Assembly: GCA_963663315.1 (NCBI GenBank)
Contig: OY760176.1
Span: 558,001 to 622,000, forward strand
Source of the DNA: G963663315 sp963663315
GTDB lineage: Bacteria > Pseudomonadota > Gammaproteobacteria > Arenicellales > Poriferihabitantaceae
Length of the DNA: 64,000 nucleotides
Reading direction: 5' to 3'
Shown: positions 26,536 to 35,472 of the stretch, piece after piece
Position numbering within the stretch: position 1 is the first letter of the stretch
How the letters are laid out: each line of letters starts with the position of its first letter
Notes under the pieces: model-generated
Seen by the model: the letters and a program-made list of their open reading frames with translations, nothing else
What the model was told of the DNA's origin: nothing
Databases searched by the model: none
Program-made: the position numbers and the translations under genes

Positions 26536-27435
26536 ATGGCGGATACTGACACCAACCAGACTGAGGGCGGGAAAGAGGAGACTCTGATCACCCATCTGCT
26601 CGAGTTGCGCGATCGGTTGTTGCGGGGCATCTTGTCCGTACTGGTCTTTTTTATCATACTGGCGCCATTCGCCAACACACTCTATGAGGTGCTTGCGAGT
26701 CCGTTGATGAGTGCGCTGCCCGAAGGCAACACCATGATTTCAACCGAACCTCATGGGCCGTTCTTCGTGCCGTTCAAATTCGCATTTGCCTGTGCCTTTG
26801 CGCTGGCCGTCCCTTACCTGCTCTATCAGTTGTGGGCGTTTGTCGCGCCCGGTCTGTACAAGAGCGAAAAGAGACTGGTGGTGCCGTTGTTGTTGTCCAG
26901 CAGCCTTCTGTTTTACCTCGGTATTCTGTTTGCCTATTTCGCGGTCTTCCCTATCATATTCCAGTTTTTCGCCAACACGGCTCCGGAAGGGGTTGCAGTG
27001 ATGACGGATATCAACTCTTACCTCAACTTCGTCATAAAATTGTTCTTTGCATTCGGTGTTGCGTTTGAAGTCCCTGTTGCCACCGTGCTGGTGGTTTATA
27101 TGGGAATAACAGATGAAAGAAGTCTGGCGAAAAAGCGACCCTACATTATTGTAGCGGCATTTGTTCTCGGCATGTTGCTTACGCCTCCCGACATTTTCTC
27201 TCAAACGCTGCTTGCACTCCCGGTATGGGTATTGTTCGAACTGGGGTTGTACTGTTGCCGGTTTATGAAAAACCGAAACCAGACGCCGACACTCGAATGG
27301 AAGAAGCCGAAGTTTAAATGGAAGAAGCCGACATTCAATTGGAAGAAGCCGACATTCAATTGGAAGAAGCCGAAGTTTAAATGGAAGAAGCCGACATTCA
27401 AATGGAAGAAACAGCGTACGTCCGATGACGTTTAA
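26536..27435 (+). CDS. tatC: Twin-arginine translocase subunit TatC with heptapeptide-repeat tail
   Basis: Polytopic receptor of the Tat translocon. Starts with an acidic segment, then LITHLLELRDRLLRG, six membrane helices, ISTEPHGPFFVPFKFAFACA and PYLLYQLWAFVAPGLYKSEKR, all typical. After the last helix (about residue 245) the C-terminal tail holds six WKKP(T/K)F(N/K)-like heptads, encoded by a 21-bp tandem repeat. TatC C-termini face the cytoplasm, the same side as the TatB tail. 299 residues against about 250. Confidence 0.94.
   Translation: MADTDTNQTEGGKEETLITHLLELRDRLLRGILSVLVFFIILAPFANTLYEVLASPLMSALPEGNTMISTEPHGPFFVPFKFAFACAFALAVPYLLYQLWAFVAPGLYKSEKRLVVPLLLSSSLLFYLGILFAYFAVFPIIFQFFANTAPEGVAVMTDINSYLNFVIKLFFAFGVAFEVPVATVLVVYMGITDERSLAKKRPYIIVAAFVLGMLLTPPDIFSQTLLALPVWVLFELGLYCCRFMKNRNQTPTLEWKKPKFKWKKPTFNWKKPTFNWKKPKFKWKKPTFKWKKQRTSDDV
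27298..27411 (+). repeat. 21-bp tandem repeat at the 3' end of tatC
   Basis: TGG codons recur exactly every 21 bases at 27298, 27319, 27340, 27361, 27382 and 27403. Units are nearly identical (two variants, one with AAGTTTAAA and one with ACATTCAAT), so expansion looks recent. The repeat keeps the reading frame and encodes the WKKPxFx heptads. Confidence 0.95.
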
Positions 27436-27601
27436 TCTGCCGGACATGTCCGATCTGCATTATCTTTCTGCGACCGAGGCACTGAAACTGTTGTCGCCCG
27501 GCCATCCCCCGGCCCTGACGTTTCCGTCCATTCCGCCTGCCGATTACTGGTTCTCTACACAGTTGACACGGTACCCTTCATCGTGCAAATTTCGAAAGTA
27601 A
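27425..27601 (+). pseudogene. 5' fragment of an amidase gene
   Basis: The ATG at 27425 overlaps the tatC stop by 11 bases and reads MTFNLPDMSDLHYLSATEAL, the usual opening of amidase-signature enzymes (LHYLSATEALRLF). Similarity ends after about 22 codons; the frame runs to a TAA at 27599-27601 without any amidase signature. It seems to have lost all but its start where the decayed TonB-receptor gene now lies. Confidence 0.5.
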
Positions 27602-27617
27602 ACCGGAAAATTTCTTC

Positions 27618-29658
27618 TCAGAACCGCAGGTTGAAAGTGAGGAAGTAGGTTCGCCCCCAGCCGGCTTCCGTCGATGCAGTTCGTCCTGTCGCCGCCCATG
27701 CATTCATTCAGGTTTTGTATGGCCCAATTGGCGCTGTTCTGCCCCGGCAGACCGGAGCGTGAGAGTCGATACCATTCCACGTCCAGGGAGAGAGGCCACT
27801 TGCGGGCCCCGGCGCTGATGGAAAATCTTTCGTTGCCTGAAGGATCAAGGTTCGGGTTGCCCCCGGATACACGCGTCACCTGCCGGGGATTGAGTTGCGT
27901 GCAGGAGCGTGGCGGGCTCCCGGCCCCCGGGTCGCACTCGATATAGGGATGGTCCTGCACCTCGGAGCTGTAGAGATGCAGCATCGAGGGCGGCCTCTCT
28001 CCTGCGCTCCAGGAGCTGCGCAGCGTGAAGATGTCGCTTGGCCGGTAGTCAGCCCCAAGGCGCCAGGACCCCATTCCGCCCACATCGTCACTTTCGTCCC
28101 CGCGCCCCGCGACCCTGAAATTCAGGTTTTCGGCCAGCGGCAGTGACATCTCCGCAAAGGCCGCGGCGGTCTCGCGCTTGCCGGCATAACTGGTCCCGCC
28201 GGAACCGAGCACCTCGGACACGTCATAGGTCATGCCGTCATTGCTTCGATAGACCCTGAAGTCATGCAGTTTTGTACTCTCCAGCTCGAGCCCTGCGGTC
28301 CATGCCGAGTTGCGGCCGCCGACCGCGAATCCGGACCCCTCCAGCGCCAGCCGGGCTCCCAGGTAGTCCGCGCCGAAATCGTTCTCCAGTCGCAAGCTGC
28401 TGTTCTCTATGGCTCGCAAATGCTCCGGGTCGTCTGAGAACGGGTTTTCGAGGTCGTAATGCCCTGCCTGGATTTCCGATGTGATCTTGCCAGCATGTAC
28501 GAAGGTGTCGCCGGACACTAAACCGTCCAGACCATAGGCGCTGATGTGCGTATCGTAGCCGAGATCCTCCGTTATCCGACCCTCAAGGCCCATGGAGACG
28601 TCGTATTTCTCGGTGTTCGTCAGCCAGTCCCGGTTGCCATGGCCGACGAAGCGGTGCCCCACGACGAACAGGTCGTTATCGTCCGCTTCAAAGTCCGAGC
28701 CGGCTGCATCGTTGATTGCTTCCAGCAGGTTCTCATTCGGGGTGAAGGTAAACGAGTCGACCGACGGCGCGTAGCGGAACGCCGATTTGCCCTGCGTGAT
28801 ATTCACGTCCAGATGGAAGTCGGCCTCTTCGGTGAGCGGGTGGTCCAGGTTCACAATCGCGCTTTGCTGCTCATAGCTGCTGCTGTTCCAGGCGATCTTG
28901 CCGTAGGCAAAACCGCAACCCTTGTCCCCCGAGACGATGCCGGGCGGATTGCTGAGTGGACCGGTATAACCTTTCGCCGGGTCGCACTCCCCCAGCGCGA
29001 CCGTCCTCATGCCAGTAAAAGATTCGTCTTCATCCTGCTGGACGACCCAGACAGTGTTGCCGCCGACACTGACATTCTTCGCCTGGTTGAACGCACCGCC
29101 GTCCTGCCAGACGGAACGGCTTTAATCCCGGCTCTGCGAGGTGATTTCCTCGCGATCAAGGACGTCCACGCCGATGGTCATGCGCCCCTCACCGACCGCC
29201 CCGCCCCAGAAGACGCTACCCTGCCGGCCTTCGCCGCCTTCCCGACTCGGCATCCGCACGACTGTGCGCGCCTCGAAGCCGTCCAGATTGTTCCGCAGCA
29301 CGACATTAAGCGCGCCGCGCACGGCGCTGCCACCGAAAGTGCCCAGGGTGTCGCCACTCAAAAGCTCTATGCGCTCAATGGCCGAGACCGGCAAGGTATC
29401 CAGGTCGCCGGAGGTCGTGGCATAAGGTCTGCCATTGACCAGGACGAGTAGCGGCTACCCTCCGGTCAGGAAATAGCGGATGATGCCGGTGTCAAGCAGT
29501 TCCTCGAGCGTCTGGGAGCCGGAACGCTCAAGAAAGTCCCGCTCGTACTTGGCGATGACGCGCGGGGTGGGTGCGAGGGGACCGGCATCGGCCGCGTTCA
29601 CCGCCAGTGCGGCGATGACGACGAGCGATGCAAAAAGGGTCCTCATTGGTATTTTCAT
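27618..29658 (-). pseudogene. TonB-dependent receptor with two in-frame stops and a 3' deletion
   Basis: MKIPMRTLFASLVVIAALAV is a signal peptide, followed by a plug domain (RDFLERSGSQTLEELL; LVLVNGRPY; SAIERIELLSGD; FGGSAVRGALNVVLR) and an outer-membrane barrel. One reading frame stays open across 2.1 kb except for a TAG at 29455-29457 and a TAA at 29122-29124. Near 27680 the frame jumps: STEAGWGRTYFLTFNLRF, a perfect receptor C-terminus with terminal Phe, lies one base out of frame, and the barrel looks about 200 residues short, so an internal deletion is likely. GC is higher than in neighbours, suggesting horizontal origin. Would have imported an unknown siderophore or glycan. Confidence 0.85.
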
Positions 29659-29693
29659 TTCGTTATAGCTCCAGATATGGGGCGGATCGTTTG

Positions 29694-31448
29694 TCAGCGT
29701 CCGCCGAACGGCCGGATGGCGTCAGACAACCTCGCCAATTTCAGGCGATCATAGCGTTCTTCGGTTTGATACGAATCAAAACCAAAGCGGAATGCGGTCG
29801 TGCCATTGGGTAAAATCTGGATCATCTGCCCGCCATAACCGTACATGGTCGGCAGCCACCATCTCCGGTTGTTGCCTGAAACATAAGGCAGGCGCCAGAT
29901 ACCGCCCAGATAGCGAACCTCGCCATCGGTTGTACGGATGCCGGTAGGCAGCCCTTTTTGAACAACCGGGTCAAACCATTCAGCCAGCATGTCGGTTGCA
30001 AGAATTTGACGGTTTCCAATTTTACCGCCGTCATGAATCAGCTTGCCGAGGGATGCAATATGGTCCATGGTGAGCAGTAGGCCGGCATCGCTTAACGGGA
30101 CTTCCTTGCTCGGGTCTGTTTCGATGGTATGGAACTTGACGGCATGATGAATGCCGATAGGACCATATACTTCATCCCGGACCATGTTCCAGATACGTGC
30201 ATCGCCACCGGACTGCTGTTTTAACCACGCATCCAGCGCCGCCCCGGCAATATAAAGATCCTGGTCGCGGTAACGTGCAATTGTATCGGCTGGCCAGGGA
30301 TAGCTCGGACAGGCAAATGCAGCTCTGTTTTTTTCGTGCTGGCCCGGCGCCAGAAACCAGTCACGGTAATGGTTGTAGCTTTTTCTGGCGAGTGCCGAAG
30401 TTTCCGTCTGCTCTGCCTCAAGCAGGTAGTCGGCAAAAATATCGACCGGTTCAGGTTCGGGCGCTGCCGTACCGATTCCACTCGCCATATTGAGGCATTG
30501 ACCAATCGTAATTTCCCGCCAGTGGGGAAACTCCGCTGCCTCCGGCAAGACTGATGCAACCCTCACCCGGCGTGGGTCTGTCCCGAACTTTTGTGCCAGA
30601 CGCAGACAGGCGATGCTGCAAAAAGCCGTCTTGGTAGCAGACCAGATACCGAATTTCAGTGCCCTTGGGTAGGGAAAGTCACCGTATTGGGTCGTGCAGG
30701 CAGAGTGATGGACCTGATCGTCGATGACCAGACCGATGATCAGCGTGCTGTCGCTGCCGAAACCGGATTTGAAATCCGTGAAACAGGCTTCGGTCTCGCC
30801 GCAAAGCCAGTCATCCAGAGGCTTAAAAGGATGTTCATCCTGTTGCTCTTGCCGGAAAGCCTGGACAACCGGTTGCGACTGTTCCGGTTCGACCACCTCA
30901 ACCACCGCATCCAGGGTTCCCCACGCCAACAGGTTGTCTGGACACAGAAAAGCCTTGGTTTCCGCTACTATCTGGAAGTAGACTGGCGAAATTTTATCCG
31001 GTTTCAAGACAAAGGTGGCCAGACCATGATGGGTGTCGTTTTCCAGGGTGTTGCAAAGCTGAAAGGGCAGGGCAGTGCGCAGCCACCCGTCATCACCGGA
31101 TTCCATCCAAATCTGTCCGGGTGATACCACCAGACTCCAGTGACTGTTTCCATCCATGTCTCCAACCAGACCCCGTTCAAACGGCACAAGATTCCGGCCA
31201 TCGCTGGTCAGGGAAAGGACGGCAGCGGGAAACAGGTCGATATACCGGCCATTGACCACAGTGTCCTGATGATTGCAGTACATCCTCGTTTCCGGGAAGG
31301 TAATTGAGAAGGAGACACAAGGAACCTGTTCGCTTGCCCCAACCGGCAGGAACCACTGATTACTCACCGGGCCGTCAAATGCGGCGCCGGACAACAGTTG
31401 CTGGCGGGTTAAATGGATGCGCTCCGGGGTTTGCTCTGGTGTTTGCAT
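29694..31448 (-). CDS. Serine hydrolase with a C-terminal beta-lactamase-like domain
   Basis: About 584 residues from the ATG at 31448, three bases after bpt. The first 230 residues are unlike known domains to me. The second half is a class-C beta-lactamase/DD-peptidase fold: the SxxK nucleophile pair in IWSATKTAFC, a loop LYIAGAALDAWL, and the final strand YGYGGQMIQILPNGTTAFRFG. No signal peptide is seen, so it is probably cytoplasmic, unlike true penicillin-binding proteins; esterase or amidase activity is more likely than antibiotic hydrolysis. Probably co-transcribed with bpt. Confidence 0.75.
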   Translation of the reverse strand: MQTPEQTPERIHLTRQQLLSGAAFDGPVSNQWFLPVGASEQVPCVSFSITFPETRMYCNHQDTVVNGRYIDLFPAAVLSLTSDGRNLVPFERGLVGDMDGNSHWSLVVSPGQIWMESGDDGWLRTALPFQLCNTLENDTHHGLATFVLKPDKISPVYFQIVAETKAFLCPDNLLAWGTLDAVVEVVEPEQSQPVVQAFRQEQQDEHPFKPLDDWLCGETEACFTDFKSGFGSDSTLIIGLVIDDQVHHSACTTQYGDFPYPRALKFGIWSATKTAFCSIACLRLAQKFGTDPRRVRVASVLPEAAEFPHWREITIGQCLNMASGIGTAAPEPEPVDIFADYLLEAEQTETSALARKSYNHYRDWFLAPGQHEKNRAAFACPSYPWPADTIARYRDQDLYIAGAALDAWLKQQSGGDARIWNMVRDEVYGPIGIHHAVKFHTIETDPSKEVPLSDAGLLLTMDHIASLGKLIHDGGKIGNRQILATDMLAEWFDPVVQKGLPTGIRTTDGEVRYLGGIWRLPYVSGNNRRWWLPTMYGYGGQMIQILPNGTTAFRFGFDSYQTEERYDRLKLARLSDAIRPFGGR

Positions 31449-31450
31449 CG

Positions 31451-32164
31451 TTACAGCGTGATCAATCTCCATTCCTTGTTGACAAAACCGAACATCGGTT
31501 TGAAATTGGTCTTGTAGTTCATTTTCCTGCAATCTTCTATCCAGTACCCCAGATACAACCATTCCAGGTCCATTTCATTGACATATTCGATTTGCGTGAT
31601 GATCGCAAACGTCCCCAGGCTGCGTTTCTTCAATTCAGGTTCAAAAAAAGTGTAAACCGCAGACATGCCATCGTCGGGCAGATCACAGACCGATAAGCCA
31701 ACCAGCTTTTTATCCAGCCAGTATTCAAAAAATACCGTTTCGATGGCCGACTCGACCGCAAATTCCCTGTATCGCACGGCGTCGTTGTGATCCATGATAT
31801 CACCCGGATGGCGGTCGGCTTGATAGCGACGATAGAGATCGAAATGCTCCTGCTTGAAAACCGCAGGTACCATGGTGGTATGAATGTCGCTGTTGAGTTT
31901 GTTGCATCTGGCCTGCGAGCGGTTTGGCCGGTATTCACTCGCAGGTATCCGCACCGAAACACAGGCGTTGCAATTTCGGCAATGAGGTTTATAGATTGTG
32001 TTTCCACTTCTCCGGAATCCGGATTTGAGCAAGATACTGAACAGCGCGTTGTCGACCTTGTAGTCAGGGTCGAGCAAAACCGTAGTTGCAGTTTCAGGTT
32101 CGATATACGGACATGAGTGCGGCGCAGAGATATACAGCTTGGGCTGGTTTGTCTGGATACTCAA
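31451..32164 (-). CDS. bpt: Aspartate/glutamate leucyltransferase (ATE family)
   Basis: Attaches leucine to proteins starting with Asp or Glu for the N-end rule pathway with ClpS-ClpAP. The cysteine-containing start SAPHSCPYIEPETATTVLLDP and CRNCNACVSVRIPASEYRP are diagnostic, as are YRRYQADRHPGDIMDHND and YLGYWIEDCRKMNYK. 237 residues. Start is TTG at 32164, overlapping the stop of a small upstream ORF (TTGA). The usual neighbours aat and infA are absent. Confidence 0.94.
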   Translation of the reverse strand: MSIQTNQPKLYISAPHSCPYIEPETATTVLLDPDYKVDNALFSILLKSGFRRSGNTIYKPHCRNCNACVSVRIPASEYRPNRSQARCNKLNSDIHTTMVPAVFKQEHFDLYRRYQADRHPGDIMDHNDAVRYREFAVESAIETVFFEYWLDKKLVGLSVCDLPDDGMSAVYTFFEPELKKRSLGTFAIITQIEYVNEMDLEWLYLGYWIEDCRKMNYKTNFKPMFGFVNKEWRLITL

Positions 32165-32259
32165 TCCGCCACCCCCGCCAGCAGTGATCGCGCCGCGATC
32201 AATCCTCCTGCATCATCTGTGGTCAGATTGATATCCGGGAATCTGGTTGTCATAGTCAT
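32161..32259 (-). CDS. Possible 32-residue leader ORF coupled to bpt
   Basis: ATG 32259 (or 32253) opens MTMTTRFPDINLTTDDAGG and ends GLIAARSLLAGVAD with a TGA that overlaps the TTG start of bpt by four bases. Such coupling is usual for real genes, and the TTG start of bpt would benefit from it. No family recognised, no clear ribosome-binding site; it may instead be the tail of a lost gene. Confidence 0.35.
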   Translation of the reverse strand: MTMTTRFPDINLTTDDAGGLIAARSLLAGVAD

Positions 32260-32411
32260 TGTCGTCAAGCTCAGGCCAGCATCATATATTGGAATGACGC
32301 CATTTGTAAATTATCTGACCCAGGTCGTGCCCGGATTACACTGATAACTGTTGGATAAATTCAGCCCGCTCTATAGAATGGCCGCTTTCATACATAATAT
32401 GAACAATCCTG

Positions 32412-33485
32412 ATGCGTGTTCTTGGAATCGAAACATCCTGTGATGATACCGGCGTGGCTATCTACGACAGCCATCAGGGAATGATTGCCCATCAACTGGC
32501 TTCGCAGGTCGATTTGCATAGTCAATACGGTGGTGTCGTACCGGAACTGGCTGCACGCGACCACATCCGAACGTTGTTGCCGCTGGTGGACAATCTGGTC
32601 AACGGCAGCCTGAATCGGGGCAGCAGGATCGATGCAGTGGCTTATACCGCTGGCCCCGGCCTTGCAGGAGCCTTGCTGGTGGGCGCCTCGATTGGCAGGA
32701 GTCTTGCCATGGCATGGCAAATTCCCGCAGTCGGCGTTCATCACATGGAAGGGCACTTACTTGCGCCGATGCTGGAAACCCCGTCTCCTGAATTTCCATT
32801 TCTTGCATTACTGGTATCGGGTGGCCATACAATGCTGGTTGATGTCGCGTCTCCGGGGCAATACCACATTCTGGGTCAAACTGTCGACGATGCCGCCGGA
32901 GAAGCCTTCGACAAAACAGCCAAACTCCTCGGCCTCGGATACCCTGGAGGCCCCGCCATAGCGAAAGCAGCGCGGGAGGGTAACCCGGACCGGTTTGTCT
33001 TCCCCCGTCCAATGACCAGCCGACCCGGTCTGAATTTCAGCTTCAGCGGTTTGAAAACCCATGTTGCAACGGTCTGTCGGCAACATGTGCTCGACCAGCA
33101 GACCATCGCCGATATTGCGATTGCCTTTGAACTGGCCGCGGTCGACACGCTTGCTATAAAATGTAGCAGAGCGTTGCAACAAACCGGCCGCAAGCGGCTC
33201 GTGGTCTCGGGTGGTGTCGGCGCCAACCAGCGACTGCGCGACACGCTCAGCGAAACAACCGCCAATCCGGGTGTCGAAGTATTCTATCCCCGCCCGGAGT
33301 TCTGCACTGATAACGGCGCCATGATCGCCTACGCAGGATATTTCCGACTGTCGCTGCGCGACAGCGACGATCAGGATCATCGGTGTCCGCCCCATCATCG
33401 CACCGATCACGGATTTGACATATATCCCCGCTGGAGCCTGGAAGACATAACGGTTGCCCGGATACGGGCCGGCAAGCGGTGTTGA
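32412..33485 (+). CDS. tsaD: tRNA threonylcarbamoyladenosine transferase TsaD
   Basis: Catalytic subunit for the t6A37 modification of ANN-decoding tRNAs. ASKHA fold with GIETSCDDTGVAIYD at the start, the metal-binding HHMEGHLLAP, LLVSGGHTML, and DDAAGEAFDKTAKLLGLGYPGGP; SGGVGANQRLR near the end. 357 residues, with a His/Asp-rich insertion (DQDHRCPPHHRTD) in the last 40 residues that is unusual. rpsU, the common divergent neighbour, is not here. Confidence 0.96.
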   Translation: MRVLGIETSCDDTGVAIYDSHQGMIAHQLASQVDLHSQYGGVVPELAARDHIRTLLPLVDNLVNGSLNRGSRIDAVAYTAGPGLAGALLVGASIGRSLAMAWQIPAVGVHHMEGHLLAPMLETPSPEFPFLALLVSGGHTMLVDVASPGQYHILGQTVDDAAGEAFDKTAKLLGLGYPGGPAIAKAAREGNPDRFVFPRPMTSRPGLNFSFSGLKTHVATVCRQHVLDQQTIADIAIAFELAAVDTLAIKCSRALQQTGRKRLVVSGGVGANQRLRDTLSETTANPGVEVFYPRPEFCTDNGAMIAYAGYFRLSLRDSDDQDHRCPPHHRTDHGFDIYPRWSLEDITVARIRAGKRC

Positions 33486-33624
33486 CAACACCCCTGTATT
33501 TGTGCCAGATTCGCCAAGTAATAATGGAAATGAGGCGTATCCCATGCGACGAGTATCGAGGAGACCGGATCCGGCGGTAGTCGGCAACGCATAGGGAGTC
33601 GCTTTCCATGACGCCCCCCGCGCC

Positions 33625-34360
33625 GTGACGGTTCTGCTTTGTGTCATATTGCAGCTTTGTTTCGGTACTGTCTATGCGTGGAGTTTCTTTCAGACGCTGC
33701 TGGTCCGGCAACTCGGCTGGGCATTTACCGAAACCGCTATCGCCTTCAGCATCACTATATTCTCACTCGGCATGTCCGCGGCCTGGGCCGGCGCTGCCCT
33801 GCCGCGACTCGGTCCGCGAAAGCTGGCGATCATGGGCAGTTCGATGTTTTCCTGTGGCTATCTTCTTGCCGGTCTGGCCGACCCTTCAATCGATCCGGAA
33901 GTGCTGGCGCAATACGGCGCGACCCTGATCGCTGTCAGCTCGCTGTGCAACGGTGTCGGCCGGCTGTTCTGGGGGCTATTGTCGGACCGGATCGGCCGGG
34001 TCCGGGTGTTCCGCTTCCTGCTCGCCAGCCAGATGGTCGTTTTCGGTATTTTGATGACCGAGAGCAATCCGTGGATTTTCTCGGCTCTGGTTTGCTATGT
34101 GCTGCTGTGTTTCGGCGGCGGCGGGCATCTTCGGTCCGATTTATGTCGGCTATATCAAGGATCAGTACCCTTATCGCGCGACCATTTACTGTTTCCTCAT
34201 AGGAGTTCTCATACTCGGAGTCGGTTTTACCTTTTCCTATCTGTTGAACGACGAACGGGTTCGCCTCGCCAGGCCGACCATCGAAGGTACGTTGCGCCAG
34301 TTCGGCATTTCGGCGCCACGCCGGAAGCCGGCGCCGGATTTTCAGGGACAACCGCGTTAG
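33625..34360 (+). pseudogene. OFA-type MFS transporter with its middle deleted
   Basis: The first 165 codons give LLCVILQLCFGTVYAWSFFQ, GLGPRKL, NGVGRLFWGLLSDRIGRVRVF and helices 1-6 of an oxalate/formate-antiporter-like MFS protein, up to CYVLLCFGGG. Directly after, one frame away, comes GIFGPIYVGYIKDQYPYRATIYC, the last helices and C-terminus (ending RKPAPDFQGQPR at 34360). About 150-200 residues that should lie between are missing; the junction has a GGCGGCGG run that could have served as microhomology. Lies between tsaD and plsY, which are usually adjacent, so it arrived by insertion. Confidence 0.75.
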
Positions 34361-34419
34361 GACAAGGCTCCCCGAACACCGCATCGACCTGCTTCTTAAG
34401 GACAATCTGGTTGTGGATT

Positions 34420-34444
34420 GGACAACCACAGGGGGTTGTTCCTG
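34420..34444. repeat. Dispersed intergenic repeat (GGACAACCACAGGGGGTTGT)
   Basis: Imperfect palindrome at the 3' border of the broken MFS gene. Related copies lie at 3763-3783 and 58677-58700, and a sister type (GGACAGGCAC...GCCTGTCC) at 39917-39943 and 40114-40136. Confidence 0.7.
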
Positions 34445-34491
34445 TGCGGGAATGGATGGCAATGACAAGGGGAGGAAGGTTGAACGCCTTG

Positions 34492-35085
34492 TCAGGAGGA
34501 CTTGAGTTTGATCTTGCTTTCGGTTCCTGCCAGCAGGCGGGTTATGTTTTCCCGGTGGCGCCAGAAAAGAAGTGCGGCGATGATCAGGCTCATCGCCAGC
34601 AGCCAGGGGTCCGGCAGTAACCACAGAACCATCAAGGGCGCCAGCGTTGCCGCAGTGAGGGCGGCCAGCGATGAGTATCGAAACAGAACTGCCACGGTCA
34701 GCCAGACCGCCATCAGTATCAGGGTCAGAACCCCGCTGATTCCCAAAAATACTCCACAGGCGGTGGCTACCCCCTTGCCTCCCCTGAATCCAAAAAATAC
34801 GGGGTACAGGTGTCCCAGGAATGCCGCTGCCCCGACCAGTGAAACGGTGAGTGTGCTGGCGGTCAATTCCCTGGCAACCAGAACCGGAATCAGTCCCTTG
34901 AGTACATCGCCAATCAAGGTGATGATTGCGGCCGTCTTGCCTCCGATTCGCAATACATTGGTTGTCCCGGGATTGTGTGAACCTGTGCTTCTGGGGTCGG
35001 TCAGCCCCATCACGCGGCATACCATGATGGCGCTGGAAACAGAACCAAAACAATATGCAAGCGGGGGTAGAAAGTAGTCTATCAT
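34492..35085 (-). CDS. plsY: Glycerol-3-phosphate acyltransferase PlsY
   Basis: Membrane enzyme that acylates glycerol-3-phosphate from acyl-phosphate, first step of phospholipid synthesis. AYCFGSVSSAIMVCRVMGL, DPRSTGSHNPGTTNVLRIGG and GHLYPVFFGFRGGKGVATACG are the three family loops. About 197 residues. ATG at 35085 has AGGA five bases upstream; ATG 35091 is an alternative. Divergent from folB with a very short gap of about 25 bases. Confidence 0.96.
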   Translation of the reverse strand: MIDYFLPPLAYCFGSVSSAIMVCRVMGLTDPRSTGSHNPGTTNVLRIGGKTAAIITLIGDVLKGLIPVLVARELTASTLTVSLVGAAAFLGHLYPVFFGFRGGKGVATACGVFLGISGVLTLILMAVWLTVAVLFRYSSLAALTAATLAPLMVLWLLPDPWLLAMSLIIAALLFWRHRENITRLLAGTESKIKLKSS

Positions 35086-35112
35086 CAGCATCCTGAAGTA
35101 ACGGAAAAATAC

Positions 35113-35469
35113 ATGGACATTATTTACCTTCATGGCTTGAAAGTCGATTGTGTTATCGGGGTTTGGGAGTGGGAAAAACAGATTACCCAGAGCATAACCG
35201 TCGATCTCGACATGGGTTTCAACATAGCGGCTGCGGCTGACAGCGATGAGATCAGGGATACGTTGAGTTATCGGGATGTGTCCAAACGGGTCGAGTCATT
35301 TGTTCGCGAATCCCGGTTTAAACTGGTGGAAAAGCTGGCAGAGGAGGTCGCTGGTATCCTGATCGGTGAATTCGATATCAAGTGGTGTCGGGTAAAAATC
35401 AATAAGTTCGGGGCGATCAGGGGGGCTGGAGATGTCGGCATTATCATTGAGCGTGGACGGAAGGCGTGA
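35113..35469 (+). CDS. folB: Dihydroneopterin aldolase
   Basis: Cleaves dihydroneopterin in folate synthesis. HGLKVDCVIGVWEWEKQITQ is the start motif, VEKLAEEVAG and KFGAIRGAGDVGIIIERG the later ones. 118 residues. Followed after three bases by folK, the next step. Confidence 0.96.
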   Translation: MDIIYLHGLKVDCVIGVWEWEKQITQSITVDLDMGFNIAAAADSDEIRDTLSYRDVSKRVESFVRESRFKLVEKLAEEVAGILIGEFDIKWCRVKINKFGAIRGAGDVGIIIERGRKA

Positions 35470-35472
35470 GAC

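Noticed and set aside
26088..26678. Hydrophobic minus-strand frame opposite tatB
   Set aside because: Also the antisense of a Lys/Ala-rich repeat; the sense strand carries the TatB start and hinge.
27298..27411. Regular 21-bp repeats considered as a small CRISPR-like array
   Set aside because: Units abut without spacers, stay in the tatC frame and encode a heptapeptide; there are no cas genes.
28546..29451. Long plus-strand frame opposite the TonB receptor
   Set aside because: The minus strand encodes clear plug and barrel motifs; the plus frame has no recognisable protein features and arises from GC-rich codons.
29122..29457. Programmed stop-codon readthrough or recoding in the TonB receptor
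   Set aside because: Two different stop codons are involved, no recoding element is visible and the 3' end is also deleted, so plain inactivation is simpler.
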